64,000 nt of DNA from Lacticaseibacillus suilingensis (GTDB taxonomy: Bacteria; Bacillota; Bacilli; Lactobacillales; Lactobacillaceae): the NCBI RefSeq assembly GCF_016861845.1, contig NZ_BOLV01000001.1, positions 62,001 through 126,000 of the forward strand. Direction: 5' to 3'. A program made the translations under genes and the position numbers. Under the pieces are notes generated by a model. The model made no database searches. It had not been told where the DNA came from and worked only from the letters and a program-made list of their open reading frames with translations. Position 1 is the stretch's first letter, and each line of letters opens with the position of its first letter. Positions 25,214 to 34,709 of this stretch are shown piece after piece.

Positions 25214-26084
25214 AAATGATGCGATTATCACCGCCATCATCACCCCGTTTACCGATGATGACCAAATCGATTATCCGGCGCTGGATGCGCTGATTGAACG
25301 GCTGCTAAGTGAAGGCAGCACCGGCTTTGTGGTAGGGGCGACGACCGGGGAAAGCCCGAATTTGAGTCATGAAGAGAAAATCGCCTTGTTCACCCATTTC
25401 AGCGCGCAACTGCACGGCCGGGGCCGGTTGATTGCCAATGTCGGCACCAACAGCACCCGCCAATCCGTGGCACTGGCCCAAGAAGTGTCACGCCTGGCTG
25501 GTGTTGATGCCGTGCTCGCTGTGGTGCCGTACTACAATAAGCCAAGCCAAGCGGGCATGGCGGCGCATTTCACTGCGATCGCCGACGCCAGTGCCAAGCC
25601 GGTGATGATCTACAACATTCCTGGTCGCAGCGTGGTGCAGCTGAGCAACGTCACCTTGGCCGCGTTGGCGCAGCACCCGAATATTCAGGCGGTCAAACAG
25701 TGCACCACGATTGAGGACTTGGCCTGGTTGGTGCAACACACACCGGCGAATTTTGCCGTGTATACCGGAGATGATGATCAGTTCCTGGACGCCCTGCGCG
25801 TCGGGGCGAATGGTGTCATCTCGGTAGCGTCGCATTTGTACGGGTCACAAATGGCCGCAGTGCTGGCGGCGCAGCAGCGTGGCCAGCAGGCTGAAGCTGA
25901 CGCCCAAATGGCCTGGCTGGTACCGCGGATGCATGCCCTGTTTACCTTTCCATCGCCGGCGCCAGTGAAAATGATGCTGGCGCGGCGTGAGGAAGTCAAA
26001 AACAAGTTACGGCTGCCACTGCTGAAGCTGAATGCCAGCGAAACCGCGCAGGTGCTCGCGGTATTAGAGGAGGATGCAAAATGA
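25206..26084 (+). CDS. dapA: 4-hydroxy-tetrahydrodipicolinate synthase
   Basis: The 292-residue (beta/alpha)8 lyase condenses pyruvate with aspartate semialdehyde. TGFVVGATTGESPNLSHEEK (~39-58), the Tyr of YNIPGRS (~134) and the Schiff-base Lys in AVKQCT (~162) are visible. TGGAGGCAACTC precedes the start inside the previous gene. The stop overlaps the dapB start (ATGA). Confidence 0.96.
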   Translation: MFENDAIITAIITPFTDDDQIDYPALDALIERLLSEGSTGFVVGATTGESPNLSHEEKIALFTHFSAQLHGRGRLIANVGTNSTRQSVALAQEVSRLAGVDAVLAVVPYYNKPSQAGMAAHFTAIADASAKPVMIYNIPGRSVVQLSNVTLAALAQHPNIQAVKQCTTIEDLAWLVQHTPANFAVYTGDDDQFLDALRVGANGVISVASHLYGSQMAAVLAAQQRGQQAEADAQMAWLVPRMHALFTFPSPAPVKMMLARREEVKNKLRLPLLKLNASETAQVLAVLEEDAK

Positions 26085-26827
26085 CCGAAGTATTCATTGG
26101 CGGCGTGCTAGGTAAAATGGGCCGCCAGGTGACAGCCATGATGGCGGAAACCCCAGACCTGACCGTGGTCGGAGGGCTGGTCCCCGCGGCCGCGGCCCCG
26201 ACGGCTTTTCCGGTGTTCGCCCAGCTGGATCAAATTGATGTCACTGCTGACGTCTGGGTTGACTTCACAATTCCGACGGCGGCGCGGGCGAATGCTGAAT
26301 ATGCGTTGACCCATGGCATGGATGTCGTGATTGGCACCAGTGGTTTGACCCAAGCCGATGAAACCGCGCTGGGTGAATTGGCCCAGGCCAAAGGCAAACA
26401 TGCGCTGATCGTACCGAATTTTGCCATTTCGGCAGTGCTGATGATGCAGTTCGCCGCCAAAGCGGCCAAGTATTTTCCTGACGCCGAGGTGGTTGAGGTC
26501 CATCATTCAGACAAACTCGATGCGCCTTCGGGTACTGCCCGGGCCACGGCCAAATTGATTAGCCAAGCGCGCCAGCACGCGCCATTAGCCCCGCATCAAG
26601 ACGCGCCGGCGCGCGGCGAGTGGCTCGATGATGTGCCCGTCCACGCCTTGCGGTTGCCGGGTTATGTCGCTCAGGAGGAAGTGCTGTTTGGTGCTACCGG
26701 CGAAAGCCTGAGTATCAAGCAGGTCTCTTTTGACCGCTCCAGTTTCATGGCCGGGGTCGCGCTGGCAGTGCGCCAGGTGGCTAAATTGCCCGCGGCCTTG
26801 ACCATTGGCCTCGATTCACTGCTTTAA
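26081..26827 (+). CDS. dapB: 4-hydroxy-tetrahydrodipicolinate reductase
   Basis: The 248-residue NAD(P)H reductase makes tetrahydrodipicolinate. The nucleotide loop is GGVLGKMGRQV (~7-17), the hinge GTSGL and PNFAISAVLMM (~115-125), and the catalytic region EVVEVHHSDKLDAPSGTA (~137-154). It is slightly short compared with Gram-negative forms but typical for lactobacilli. Coupled to dapA by ATGA overlap. Confidence 0.96.
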   Translation: MTEVFIGGVLGKMGRQVTAMMAETPDLTVVGGLVPAAAAPTAFPVFAQLDQIDVTADVWVDFTIPTAARANAEYALTHGMDVVIGTSGLTQADETALGELAQAKGKHALIVPNFAISAVLMMQFAAKAAKYFPDAEVVEVHHSDKLDAPSGTARATAKLISQARQHAPLAPHQDAPARGEWLDDVPVHALRLPGYVAQEEVLFGATGESLSIKQVSFDRSSFMAGVALAVRQVAKLPAALTIGLDSLL

Positions 26828-26842
26828 GAAAGGAAGCCCCTC

Positions 26843-28015
26843 ATGCCAGCATTAAAAACCGGGCTCGCGTTGGGTAATCGGCGCGTGGCCGCTATTCCGC
26901 CTTCTGCGATTCGCGCCGTGGACAACCAAATCTCAAAAATTCCAGGCATCATCAAATTGACCCTCGGCGAGCCGGACTTTCCGGTGTCTGAACATATCAA
27001 AGCGGCGACTAAAGCCGCGATTGATGCCGATTACTCACACTACGCCCCCTCATTTGGTTACCTGCCGCTGCGGGAAAAAATCGCCGCCTATCTGGCCAAG
27101 CGTTTTGATGCCCACTATGATCCGGCGACCGAGGTGGTGGTCACAGTCGGGGCGACTGAGGCGATTCACGCGGCGATTGCCGGCCTATTCAATCCCGGTG
27201 ACACCATCATTATCCCCACGCCGACCTTTCCCCTGTATGAAGCCGTGGCCCATTTAGCCGCGTTAAATGTGGTGCTGGTTAATACCGCGCCGGACTTTTT
27301 GTTCACGGCGGCCAAACTCCAAGCCACGCTCGCGGCGCATCCTGAAGCCAAGGGGTTGGTGCTGAATTATCCCAGCAATCCCACCGGCGTGACTTACGCG
27401 CCCGCTGAACTGCAGGCCTTGGCCCAGGTGGTCAAGGCCAGCAACTTGGTGGTTTTGTCTGATGAAATCTATGCCGAGCTGACTTATGACACCAAGCACC
27501 TCAGTATGGGGGCCTTAGTGCCTGAGCAGACGCTGCTGATTTCCGGCTTTTCCAAGTCGCATGCGATGACCGGCTACCGGGTGGGGTATTTTGCCGGCCC
27601 GGCCGCGCTAGTGGCACTGGTAGGCAAAATGCACCAGTTTATGGTCACCTGCGGCGCGAGCCCGATGATGATGGCGGCGCAAGAAGCGCTGGCGACCAAC
27701 TTCGACGATGCCAGCGAGATGAAAGCTATTTATCAACAGCGGCGCGATTTGATGCTGAAGGCGTTGACTGCGGCTGGGTTTACCGCGCCGCGGCCAGCCG
27801 GGGCGTTTTACATTTTTGCCAAACTACCGGCCGGCCAAGTGGACGATGTCGCTTTTGTTTACGACTTGGCGGCCAAAGCCAAGGTCGGCGTGGTCCCAGG
27901 TTCGGTGTTTGGCCCAGGCGGTGAAGGGTACGTGCGGCTGTCTTATGCCGCTGCCACCGCCGATTTGATTGAAGCCGGCGAGCGCATTCAGCGCTATGTC
28001 GCCACAAAGGAGTAG
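26843..28015 (+). CDS. patA: Class I/II aminotransferase, probable N-acetyl-LL-diaminopimelate aminotransferase
   Basis: The 390-residue PLP enzyme has [15 protein letters not shown] (~33-47), [18 protein letters not shown] (~170-177), [11 protein letters not shown] and the PLP-lysine motif [20 protein letters not shown] (~231-250). In this operon, it supplies the amino group to the acetylated keto-acid. Related enzymes act on aromatic amino acids, so side activities are possible. AAAGGAAG precedes the ATG. Confidence 0.9.
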   Translation: MPALKTGLALGNRRVAAIPPSAIRAVDNQISKIPGIIKLTLGEPDFPVSEHIKAATKAAIDADYSHYAPSFGYLPLREKIAAYLAKRFDAHYDPATEVVVTVGATEAIHAAIAGLFNPGDTIIIPTPTFPLYEAVAHLAALNVVLVNTAPDFLFTAAKLQATLAAHPEAKGLVLNYPSNPTGVTYAPAELQALAQVVKASNLVVLSDEIYAELTYDTKHLSMGALVPEQTLLISGFSKSHAMTGYRVGYFAGPAALVALVGKMHQFMVTCGASPMMMAAQEALATNFDDASEMKAIYQQRRDLMLKALTAAGFTAPRPAGAFYIFAKLPAGQVDDVAFVYDLAAKAKVGVVPGSVFGPGGEGYVRLSYAAATADLIEAGERIQRYVATKE

Positions 28016-28020
28016 TGCGT

Positions 28021-29112
28021 ATGCAAACAAAGGGTTATGTCGTCGCCATTCTTGGCGCCACCGGGGCAGTCGGCACCCGGATGATTGAACAGCTGGCTGA
28101 ATCAACCATTCCGGTGAGCGAGCTGCGGTTATTAGCCTCACCGCGTTCTGCCGGCAAAGAGCTGACCTTCAAAGGCCAGCGCATTGCGGTCACCGTGGCC
28201 ACGCCGGATTCGTTTGACGGCGTTGATCTCGTGCTGGCCTCGGCCGGCGGCGCAGTTTCCGCCAAGCTGCTACCAGAGGCGGTGAAGCGCGGCGCGGTGT
28301 GCGTGGACAATACGTCGCATTTTCGCATGGATGACAACGTACCGCTGGTGGTGCCGGAAGTGAATCCTGACGCCTTGAAGGATCATCACGGCATTATCGC
28401 GGATCCGAACTGCTCCACCATTCAAATGATGATGGCACTCGAACCGGTGCGGCGCGCTTTCGGATTACGCCGGATCATCGTGTCGACTTATCAAGCGGCC
28501 TCTGGGGCTGGTCAGTCGGCCATTGAAGAACTGAAAACTGAGGCGCAAGCGTACCTTGCCGATGAGCCCATGACCGCCAGCGTCCTGCCAGTAAAAGGCG
28601 CCGCTAAGCACTATCCACTCGCCTTTAACCTGCTGCCGCAAATCGATGTGTTCGAAGATGACGGCTACACGCATGAAGAGTGGAAAATGATTCACGAAAC
28701 CAAAAAAATCATGCTCGGTGACAAAAATGCCCCTAACATCAAAGTCACCGCCACCTGTGTCCGGGTGCCGGTGCCGATTGCCCATGGCGAATCCGTCTGG
28801 TTTGAAGTAGCTGAAGGGCAAACCCCGACTGCCGCTGAGCTGCGGGCGGAAATGGCCAAATTTCCCGGCCTCGTCGTCCAAGACGACCCCGCCCAGCAAC
28901 TCTACCCGCAACCGCAAACCGCTGCCGGTAGCCGCGACACCTTCGTCGGCCGCATCCGGCCCGACCAAGAAACTCCCGGCGCCTACAACTTATGGGTCGT
29001 TGCCGACAACCTGCTGAAAGGTGCGGCCTGGAACGCCGTGCAAATCGCAGAGGAATTAGTCGCCAGAGACTTAGTTCGCGTCCCCGCCGGCAGTGCCGAG
29101 TTATTTGAATAA
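28021..29112 (+). CDS. asd: Aspartate-semialdehyde dehydrogenase
   Basis: The 363-residue enzyme reduces aspartyl-phosphate to aspartate semialdehyde. The Rossmann loop is [13 protein letters not shown] (~10-22), the catalytic Cys lies in [11 protein letters not shown] (~126), and the C-terminal AHGESVWFE carries the catalytic His. ATG 28021 is chosen because AAAGGAG lies 8 bases upstream; the GTG at 28015 is too close to it. Last gene of the lysine operon; with divergent lysC it completes the early aspartate pathway. Confidence 0.95.
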   Translation: MQTKGYVVAILGATGAVGTRMIEQLAESTIPVSELRLLASPRSAGKELTFKGQRIAVTVATPDSFDGVDLVLASAGGAVSAKLLPEAVKRGAVCVDNTSHFRMDDNVPLVVPEVNPDALKDHHGIIADPNCSTIQMMMALEPVRRAFGLRRIIVSTYQAASGAGQSAIEELKTEAQAYLADEPMTASVLPVKGAAKHYPLAFNLLPQIDVFEDDGYTHEEWKMIHETKKIMLGDKNAPNIKVTATCVRVPVPIAHGESVWFEVAEGQTPTAAELRAEMAKFPGLVVQDDPAQQLYPQPQTAAGSRDTFVGRIRPDQETPGAYNLWVVADNLLKGAAWNAVQIAEELVARDLVRVPAGSAELFE

Positions 29113-29121
29113 TAGAATGAA

Positions 29122-29145
29122 AGCCGCAGCAATGCGGCTATTTTT
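29122..29145 (+). terminator. Terminator of the lysine operon
   Basis: AGCCGCA pairs with TGCGGCT across GCAA, followed by ATTTTT. Confidence 0.85.
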
Positions 29146-29256
29146 GACCGTGCAATTAGCATGTAGCTTTTCTTGAACAGCCATCGTGCAACAACAAGTC
29201 ACTCTTCAGCCAACTGATGCGTCACAGGCATTGATTAGCGTAGAAACACCATCGTA

Positions 29257-29416
29257 GGGCCGGTCAACCGGAGCAGGCAGGGGCTCAGTGGTGAAATTGT
29301 TCTTAGTCAGCGGTTTTAGCTGACTTAGAACAAGCCGCGACTTTGAGACTCGCAGCGCGAGGCTCAAAGCGCTGGCCACCACGTTCCAGCCCCTGCCTGC
29401 GGAGGTTGACCGGCCC
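29257..29416. repeat. 160-bp structured intergenic palindrome
   Basis: Outer arms 29257-29285 and 29388-29416 match as inverted repeats at 26 of 29 bases. Inside are a 15-base hairpin (TTGTTCTTAGTCAGC/GCTGACTTAGAACAA, 29297-29333, one mismatch) and CTTTGAG/CTCAAAG (29341-29369). The rest of the 29146-29528 gap shows no gene; only the ABC gene's AAGGAG site near its end. Confidence 0.8.
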
Positions 29417-29528
29417 GGCTCTAATCTAAAACTCCTAATCGAGCTTAGCCAATCTTGACTGGCCCTGCCTTGATTCTCATCAATTATTCAGATACGCTTA
29501 TCTAACTAAGCATTATAAGGAGAACCAT

Positions 29529-31253
29529 ATGAAAGTACTCATACCGTATCTGAAACGTTACTGGGTCAACGCAACGGTGGCGACAGTGGCGGTGCTGGTG
29601 CTCGTCTTCGCGACGCTGTGGCAGCCGCGGCTACTGCAAACCGTGATGGAAGCCATCATGGCGAACGATAAAAGTACCGTCTGGCAGGACGGCCTGTGGC
29701 TGATTGCCTTGGCCGTGATTGGCATCATTGCCGGCATCATCAACACCGTCTATTCGGCTAAGCTGGCGCTAGGGGTGGCCACGGATTTGCGGGCCGACCT
29801 CTACCAACACGTGCAAAAATTTGCCTATGCCGATATCGAAACTTTTTCTGCATCGAATTTGGTCGTGCGGATGACCAACGATATCCAGCAGGTGCAAGGG
29901 GTCGTGATGGCCACCTTCCAGCAGGTCACGCGGATTCCGTTCTTGTTTTTAGGCGGCCTGATTTTGGCCTTAATCACCATGCCTCAGCAGTGGTGGGTGA
30001 TTTTGATCATGCTGGTGATCATTGTGGCGGTGGCGATTGTCGCCTTCAAGCAGTTGAGCCGGTTATTTGGCCGGACTCAGCAACTGATTGAAAATGTGAA
30101 CACCGTAGCCCGGGAAAATCTGATGGGCATTCGTGTGGTCAAATCCTTTGTTCAAGAAGACAACCAGATTGCCACCTTTGCTAAGCCCTCTGACGAGCTG
30201 CGTGACGTGACCACGCGCATTGGCGAGGTCTTTGCCGTGTTGATGCCGGCGTTCTTCCTGACAGCCAATATCGCCATTGCGGTGGCGGTTTATTTGGTCG
30301 GGCAAGAAGCCACGCTGCATCCGACCTACATTGCCGCCATCAGCAGTTTCACGTCCTACCTCAGCCAAATCCTGTTTGCCGTGATTAACGGCAGTTTCAT
30401 GATGACTTTTGCCACCCGTGCGTTTATCTCGCTGAAGCGCATCAACGAGGTGCTGGATCATGCGCCAAGCATGACGTTTGCTGAGGGACCGGAGCGCGAA
30501 GTGGCAGGCAACATTACTTTTGATCATGTCACCTTCACCTATCCCGGCGACGACAAGCCGACGCTGCAAGATGTGTCCTTCACGATTGCGGCGGGGGACA
30601 TGCTGGGCATCGTCGGCGCCACTGGCTCGGGGAAAACGACCCTCGCCCAACTGATTCCGCGCCTGTTCGACCCAGATTCTGGCCGCGTGCTCATCGGCGG
30701 GGTCGATGTGCGCGACTTGCCGGAAAAAACGATTCGCGACGCGGTGGCTTTTGTGCTGCAGCGGTCGACGCTGTTCTCAGGCACCATCGCGGATAACCTC
30801 AAGCAGGTGCAGCCTGAAGCCACCAGCGCAACGATGCGCCGGGCGGCGGAAATTGCGCAGGCGGCTGAGTTCATTGAGCGTCTGCCGGAAGCATACAACG
30901 CACCGGTGGAAGAGCGGTCAGCGAACTTCTCTGGGGGCCAAAAACAGCGGCTGGCGATTACCCGCGGCGTGATTGCAAATCCGGAAATTTTGATTTTGGA
31001 TGATGCCACCTCGGCGCTTGATGCCGAATCGGAAAAGCTGGTGCAAGAAGCCTTGGACCGCGATTTGAAACATACGACCACGGTGGTGATTGCGGAAAAA
31101 ATCTCCTCGATTATCCGGGCCGACCAGATTTTGGTCATGGATGAAGGCCGCGTCGTGGGCGCCGGCACGCACCGGGAATTGGTGGCAAACAACACGATTT
31201 ATCAGGAAATCTATCAAACCCAGAAGGCCAAGGAAGGGAGGCTGCCAGCATGA
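29529..31253 (+). CDS. ABC exporter subunit with degenerate ATPase site
   Basis: The 574-residue half-exporter has six membrane helices (~10-310) and a nucleotide-binding domain. Walker A is GATGSGKTT (~362), the signature is FSGGQKQR, and Walker B reads ILILDDATSALD with Asp where the catalytic Glu belongs. The switch position reads VVIAEKISSI, with Glu in place of His. These changes mark the non-hydrolysing half of heterodimeric exporters such as LmrC/BmrC/TM287. It overlaps the next gene by ATGA. The substrate is unknown; relatives export drugs or lipids. Confidence 0.93.
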   Translation: MKVLIPYLKRYWVNATVATVAVLVLVFATLWQPRLLQTVMEAIMANDKSTVWQDGLWLIALAVIGIIAGIINTVYSAKLALGVATDLRADLYQHVQKFAYADIETFSASNLVVRMTNDIQQVQGVVMATFQQVTRIPFLFLGGLILALITMPQQWWVILIMLVIIVAVAIVAFKQLSRLFGRTQQLIENVNTVARENLMGIRVVKSFVQEDNQIATFAKPSDELRDVTTRIGEVFAVLMPAFFLTANIAIAVAVYLVGQEATLHPTYIAAISSFTSYLSQILFAVINGSFMMTFATRAFISLKRINEVLDHAPSMTFAEGPEREVAGNITFDHVTFTYPGDDKPTLQDVSFTIAAGDMLGIVGATGSGKTTLAQLIPRLFDPDSGRVLIGGVDVRDLPEKTIRDAVAFVLQRSTLFSGTIADNLKQVQPEATSATMRRAAEIAQAAEFIERLPEAYNAPVEERSANFSGGQKQRLAITRGVIANPEILILDDATSALDAESEKLVQEALDRDLKHTTTVVIAEKISSIIRADQILVMDEGRVVGAGTHRELVANNTIYQEIYQTQKAKEGRLPA

Positions 31254-33031
31254 AAGATTTGAAAATCGCCGGGCGTTACTACTGGCATTACCTGAAACCT
31301 TATGGCTGGGGCTTCCTGTTCACCGCCATTTTGATTGGCATCAGTACCGCCTGTGTGGTGATCGCGCCGACTTACCTAGGCCGCGCCATCAGCGAATTGA
31401 CGGAATACCTGAAACTGTGGTCGAATCCGGCCACTCGTGGCGGCGCTAATCTAGCTGATTTCCACGGCACGTTGATTGCCTATGTGTTATTTTATTTTGG
31501 CGATGCCAGCTCATTGTTGATTGCTAGTTGGCTGTTAGCCAAGATTACGGCGTACTCCACCGGCACCATGCGGATTGGCTTGTTTCGGAAAATGCAGCGC
31601 ATGCGGGTGCAGTATTTTGACCAGCACAGCGACGGGGATATTCTCGCCCGTTACACCTCGGATTTGGACAACATTTTCAATGCGTTGAACCAGGCGCTGA
31701 TTGACGTCTTCCTCGCCATTGCCCAGCTGATTGGGATTTTGATCATGATGTTCAATCAAAATGTCACCTTGGCCTGGATTACCATGGCCACGACGCCAGT
31801 AGCATTGGGTTTGGCGGCGTTCGTCATGCATAAGGCCGCGGCCGCCGTAGATCAGCAGCAAACCGACGTCGGGGCGCTGAACGGTTACATCAACGAACAA
31901 GTCACGGGTCAAAAGGTGATTATCACGAACGGCCTGCAAAAAGACTCGGTGGCTGGCTTCCAAGTCCACAACCAAACCGTCCGTAAAACCGCCGAACGCG
32001 GCCAAATTTGGTCCGGGATTCTTAGCCCCTTGCTGTCTGGTTTGTCCTTGCTCAATACCGCCATCGTCATTTTTGCCGGGTCCTGGCTGGCCCTCAATGG
32101 TCAAATGAGCACCGGCGCGGCTTTGGCGTTGGTGGTTGTGTTCGTCAATTACGCCCAGCAGTACTATCAGCCGATTATCACCTTGACAAGTTTGTATGGC
32201 ATGATTCAGCTGGCCATCACCGGCGCACGGCGGATTGACGAGGTCCGCAGCCAGCCTGATGAAGTGCGGCCGGTCAACGGCAAAGCGATCAATGGTATCA
32301 AGTCCGAGCTTAAAATCGATGACGTGCGCTTCAGTTACCTGCCAGGCAAGGAAATTTTGCATGGCGTGACCATTGACGTCCAGAAAGGCGAAATGGTGGC
32401 GCTGGTTGGACCGACTGGCTCCGGGAAGACCACGGTGATGAATCTGCTGAATCGCTTCTATGATGTTGATTCCGGGCAAATCACCATTGACGGGGTGGAT
32501 CTGCGCGATTTGGATCTCACCCAGTTGCGGCAGACGGTGGGTATTGTGCTACAAGATCCGCAGTTGTTTACCGGTACGATTGCCGATAACATTCGCTTCG
32601 GCGAACCCACCGCGGGGATGGACCGGGTGATTGATGCGGCCAAGCAAGCCAACATTCACGACTTCATTATCAGCCTGCCTGATGGCTATGATACCAAGGT
32701 TTCCGACGAGCAGAATATTTTCTCTGCCGGTCAGAAGCAGCTGATGTCGATTGCCCGCACGATTTTAACCGATCCGCGGTTGTTGATCTTGGATGAAGCC
32801 ACGTCGAACGTGGACACCGTAACCGAAGCCAAGATTCAAAAGGCCATGGATAACGTGATTCAAGGGCGCACCAGCTTTGTCATAGCGCACCGCCTCAAGA
32901 CGATTTTGAATGCTGACCGAATTGTGGTGCTGCAACATGGTCGCATCATCGAACAAGGCAGCCATCAGGAGCTGTTGGATGAGCATGGCTTTTATGCGAA
33001 ACTGTATCGCAATCAAATGGTGTTCGACTAA
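31250..33031 (+). CDS. ABC exporter subunit with consensus ATPase site
   Basis: The 593-residue half-exporter has six membrane helices and a nucleotide-binding domain with Walker A GPTGSGKTT, Walker B LLILDEATSNVD (catalytic Glu present) and switch His in FVIAHRLKTI. Its signature reads FSAGQKQ, not SGGQ; in a heterodimer this signature faces the degenerate site of the partner, so both deviations fall in the same composite site. Translationally coupled to the preceding subunit. A bidirectional terminator follows. Confidence 0.93.
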   Translation: MKDLKIAGRYYWHYLKPYGWGFLFTAILIGISTACVVIAPTYLGRAISELTEYLKLWSNPATRGGANLADFHGTLIAYVLFYFGDASSLLIASWLLAKITAYSTGTMRIGLFRKMQRMRVQYFDQHSDGDILARYTSDLDNIFNALNQALIDVFLAIAQLIGILIMMFNQNVTLAWITMATTPVALGLAAFVMHKAAAAVDQQQTDVGALNGYINEQVTGQKVIITNGLQKDSVAGFQVHNQTVRKTAERGQIWSGILSPLLSGLSLLNTAIVIFAGSWLALNGQMSTGAALALVVVFVNYAQQYYQPIITLTSLYGMIQLAITGARRIDEVRSQPDEVRPVNGKAINGIKSELKIDDVRFSYLPGKEILHGVTIDVQKGEMVALVGPTGSGKTTVMNLLNRFYDVDSGQITIDGVDLRDLDLTQLRQTVGIVLQDPQLFTGTIADNIRFGEPTAGMDRVIDAAKQANIHDFIISLPDGYDTKVSDEQNIFSAGQKQLMSIARTILTDPRLLILDEATSNVDTVTEAKIQKAMDNVIQGRTSFVIAHRLKTILNADRIVVLQHGRIIEQGSHQELLDEHGFYAKLYRNQMVFD

Positions 33032-33050
33032 TTTTCTGAAAATCAGCGTC

Positions 33051-33083
33051 AAAAAGCCATCGGCAAGCTGCCGGTGGCTTTTT
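33051..33083. terminator. Bidirectional terminator
   Basis: AAAAAGCCATCGGCA pairs with TGCCGGTGGCTTTTT across three bases, between the ABC operon and the convergent peptidase gene. Confidence 0.92.
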
Positions 33084-33110
33084 GAATGGAATCATGTTAT
33101 TTAATTCAAC

Positions 33111-34256
33111 TTAGGCGAAGTAGTTCTTAGCGAAAGTTTCGTAAATGTCGATAGCCGCTTCGTAGCGTTTGATCGAAACGAATTCATTCAGCTGGTGGGC
33201 CTTTTCCGGGCCGTCGCTGGTTGGGCCATACCACACAATATCGAACTTGGTCGGGCTCTTAACGAACTCTGAGGCATCGGTAGCGCCGTTAACGAATTCG
33301 CGCTTCAGTTGCTCGCCCCGCACGGCCTGGATGGCATCATCCAAAACGTTGACCGCTTTGCTATCGGGGTTGTCGTTAACCGGAATAAAGCTATGAATCA
33401 GCTTAAACTCCAAGGTGCCAGGGCGCCCGTCATTCGACAACTTTTCTGCTAAGCCTTGCAGGCGCTTGGTGACCTCATCGTTTAAGAACACTGGCGTTGG
33501 GCGGGCGTTCCCACGTAATTCAGCGTAATCAGGAATGGTGTTGATCTGCTTGCCGCCGTTGATGATGGTGATGGTGTGGACAAACGGGCCGAGGGCTGGA
33601 TATTCTGGCGCGTCGTCAAACAAGTGGCGTTCTTCGGTGATAAAGTCGGCCAGTTTTTGGATGGCGTTAATGCCTTTGCTTGGCTGGGAGCTGTGAACAG
33701 ACTTGCCGTGGCTGATAATCCGGTAGTTGTAGGAGCCGCCATGCCCGGTCTTGATGGTCTTGTCGCCGCCTTCACCCACCAGCAAAGCGCTGAGATCATC
33801 GGCATAGCCTTCTTCGGTCAGTTGCTTGGCGCCATACGCGCCATATTCTTCGCCAACAGTCGCCAGCAAGCGCACGTGATGCGGGAAACCGGCCTTTTTC
33901 AGGCGAATCAACGCCAGTACCAAGCCGGCTAAGCCAGATTTCATATCCGCAGTGCCGCGGCCGTAAAGCTTGTCGCCGTCTTCATACGGTTCGAAGGGAT
34001 CATGGTCCCACTTGTCCGGATCGCCAGGGTTGACCACATCTTCATGACCGGTGAAGCCCAAAATTGGGCCAGGGGCATCGGGGTTCAAATCGGCCACCAA
34101 AGAATCACGGCCAGGGGCATAGTTCACCAGTTTGCTATCAATGCCATTTTCAGCCAATTTGGCTTGAATCACCTTGGCGACGCTGGTTTCGTTGCCGTTA
34201 GCGGTGGATGAATCAATGCGAATCAGGTCTTTCAAAAACTCTAAATCTTCACTCAT
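33111..34256 (-). CDS. M20 family peptidase/deacylase (ArgE/DapE/ACY1 type)
   Basis: The 381-residue protein has the dinuclear zinc motifs LGFTGHEDVV (~70-79; the usual GHxDVV His), LYGRGTADMKSG (~99-110), TVGEEYGAYGA (~134-144) and ALLVGEGGD. Related lactobacillus genes are often called succinyl-diaminopimelate desuccinylase, but the acetyl branch enzyme lies in the lysine operon at 24 kb, so a peptidase or other deacylase role is more likely. ATG 34256 is chosen because AAGGAG lies 10 bases before it; a GTG three codons earlier is too close. Confidence 0.85.
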   Translation of the reverse strand: MSEDLEFLKDLIRIDSSTANGNETSVAKVIQAKLAENGIDSKLVNYAPGRDSLVADLNPDAPGPILGFTGHEDVVNPGDPDKWDHDPFEPYEDGDKLYGRGTADMKSGLAGLVLALIRLKKAGFPHHVRLLATVGEEYGAYGAKQLTEEGYADDLSALLVGEGGDKTIKTGHGGSYNYRIISHGKSVHSSQPSKGINAIQKLADFITEERHLFDDAPEYPALGPFVHTITIINGGKQINTIPDYAELRGNARPTPVFLNDEVTKRLQGLAEKLSNDGRPGTLEFKLIHSFIPVNDNPDSKAVNVLDDAIQAVRGEQLKREFVNGATDASEFVKSPTKFDIVWYGPTSDGPEKAHQLNEFVSIKRYEAAIDIYETFAKNYFA

Positions 34257-34313
34257 TTCTTTCACGCTCCTTTTGGCTAACAGCTAAACACCAAAAAAAT
34301 TAAAATGCAAGGG

Positions 34314-34342
34314 TTGACATTAAATTTTTGCGAGGCTATACT
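34314..34342 (+). promoter_or_regulatory. Promoter of the metQ T-box leader
   Basis: TTGACA (34314-34319) and TATACT (34337-34342) are exactly 17 bases apart, a near-consensus vegetative promoter. Confidence 0.88.
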
Positions 34343-34349
34343 CATGCTA

Positions 34350-34620
34350 ATTTCATAAATGCATCACGTGATCGAGTGAGTAGATTTCCCAAGACTGTAC
34401 AGAAAACCTGGCAAAGCTGAGAGCAGGGTAGCAAGGGTAATCGAACATGGCTCGAAGATGATCGTTCAGCTGAGCAGACGCAAAGTTGAACTGGCCGGCT
34501 CCCATTACTGAGCACCCGGATGTTTGTCCGGATGAGGTCGCTAGTTTTAGCGACGAATTAGAATGGTACCGTGGGCCCGCTCACTTCTAACTTGGTTAGA
34601 AGTGGGCGTTTTTTTGTGGC
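34350..34620 (+). ncRNA. T-box riboswitch of metQ, methionine specifier
   Basis: The leader contains a Stem I whose specifier region CGAACATGGCTCG offers ATG (Met) at 34447-34449. The T-box core GAATGGTACCGTGGGCC occupies ~34560-34576. The intrinsic terminator GCCCGCTCACTTCTAAC/GTTAGAAGTGGGC followed by TTTTTTT occupies ~34575-34617. Uncharged tRNA-Met should permit metQ expression. The specifier matches the transporter downstream, which supports it. A short frame within this RNA is not a gene. Confidence 0.9.
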
Positions 34621-34709
34621 ATGTGCAGCGCACACATGCCACCGATCACGGGGTGCAAGCATGAATCGCGATGCCAGCGCATCACGCAACTACACGAGGA
34701 GGAACTCAC

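Noticed and set aside
29257-29416. Second riboswitch or T-box before the ABC exporter
   Set aside because: No T-box core, no known aptamer motif, and no terminator with a T run lie between this block and the ABC gene start.
33111-34256. Succinyl-diaminopimelate desuccinylase (dapE)
   Set aside because: The lysine operon uses the acetyl branch with its own deacetylase, and this gene is outside it; the M20 fold alone does not fix the substrate.
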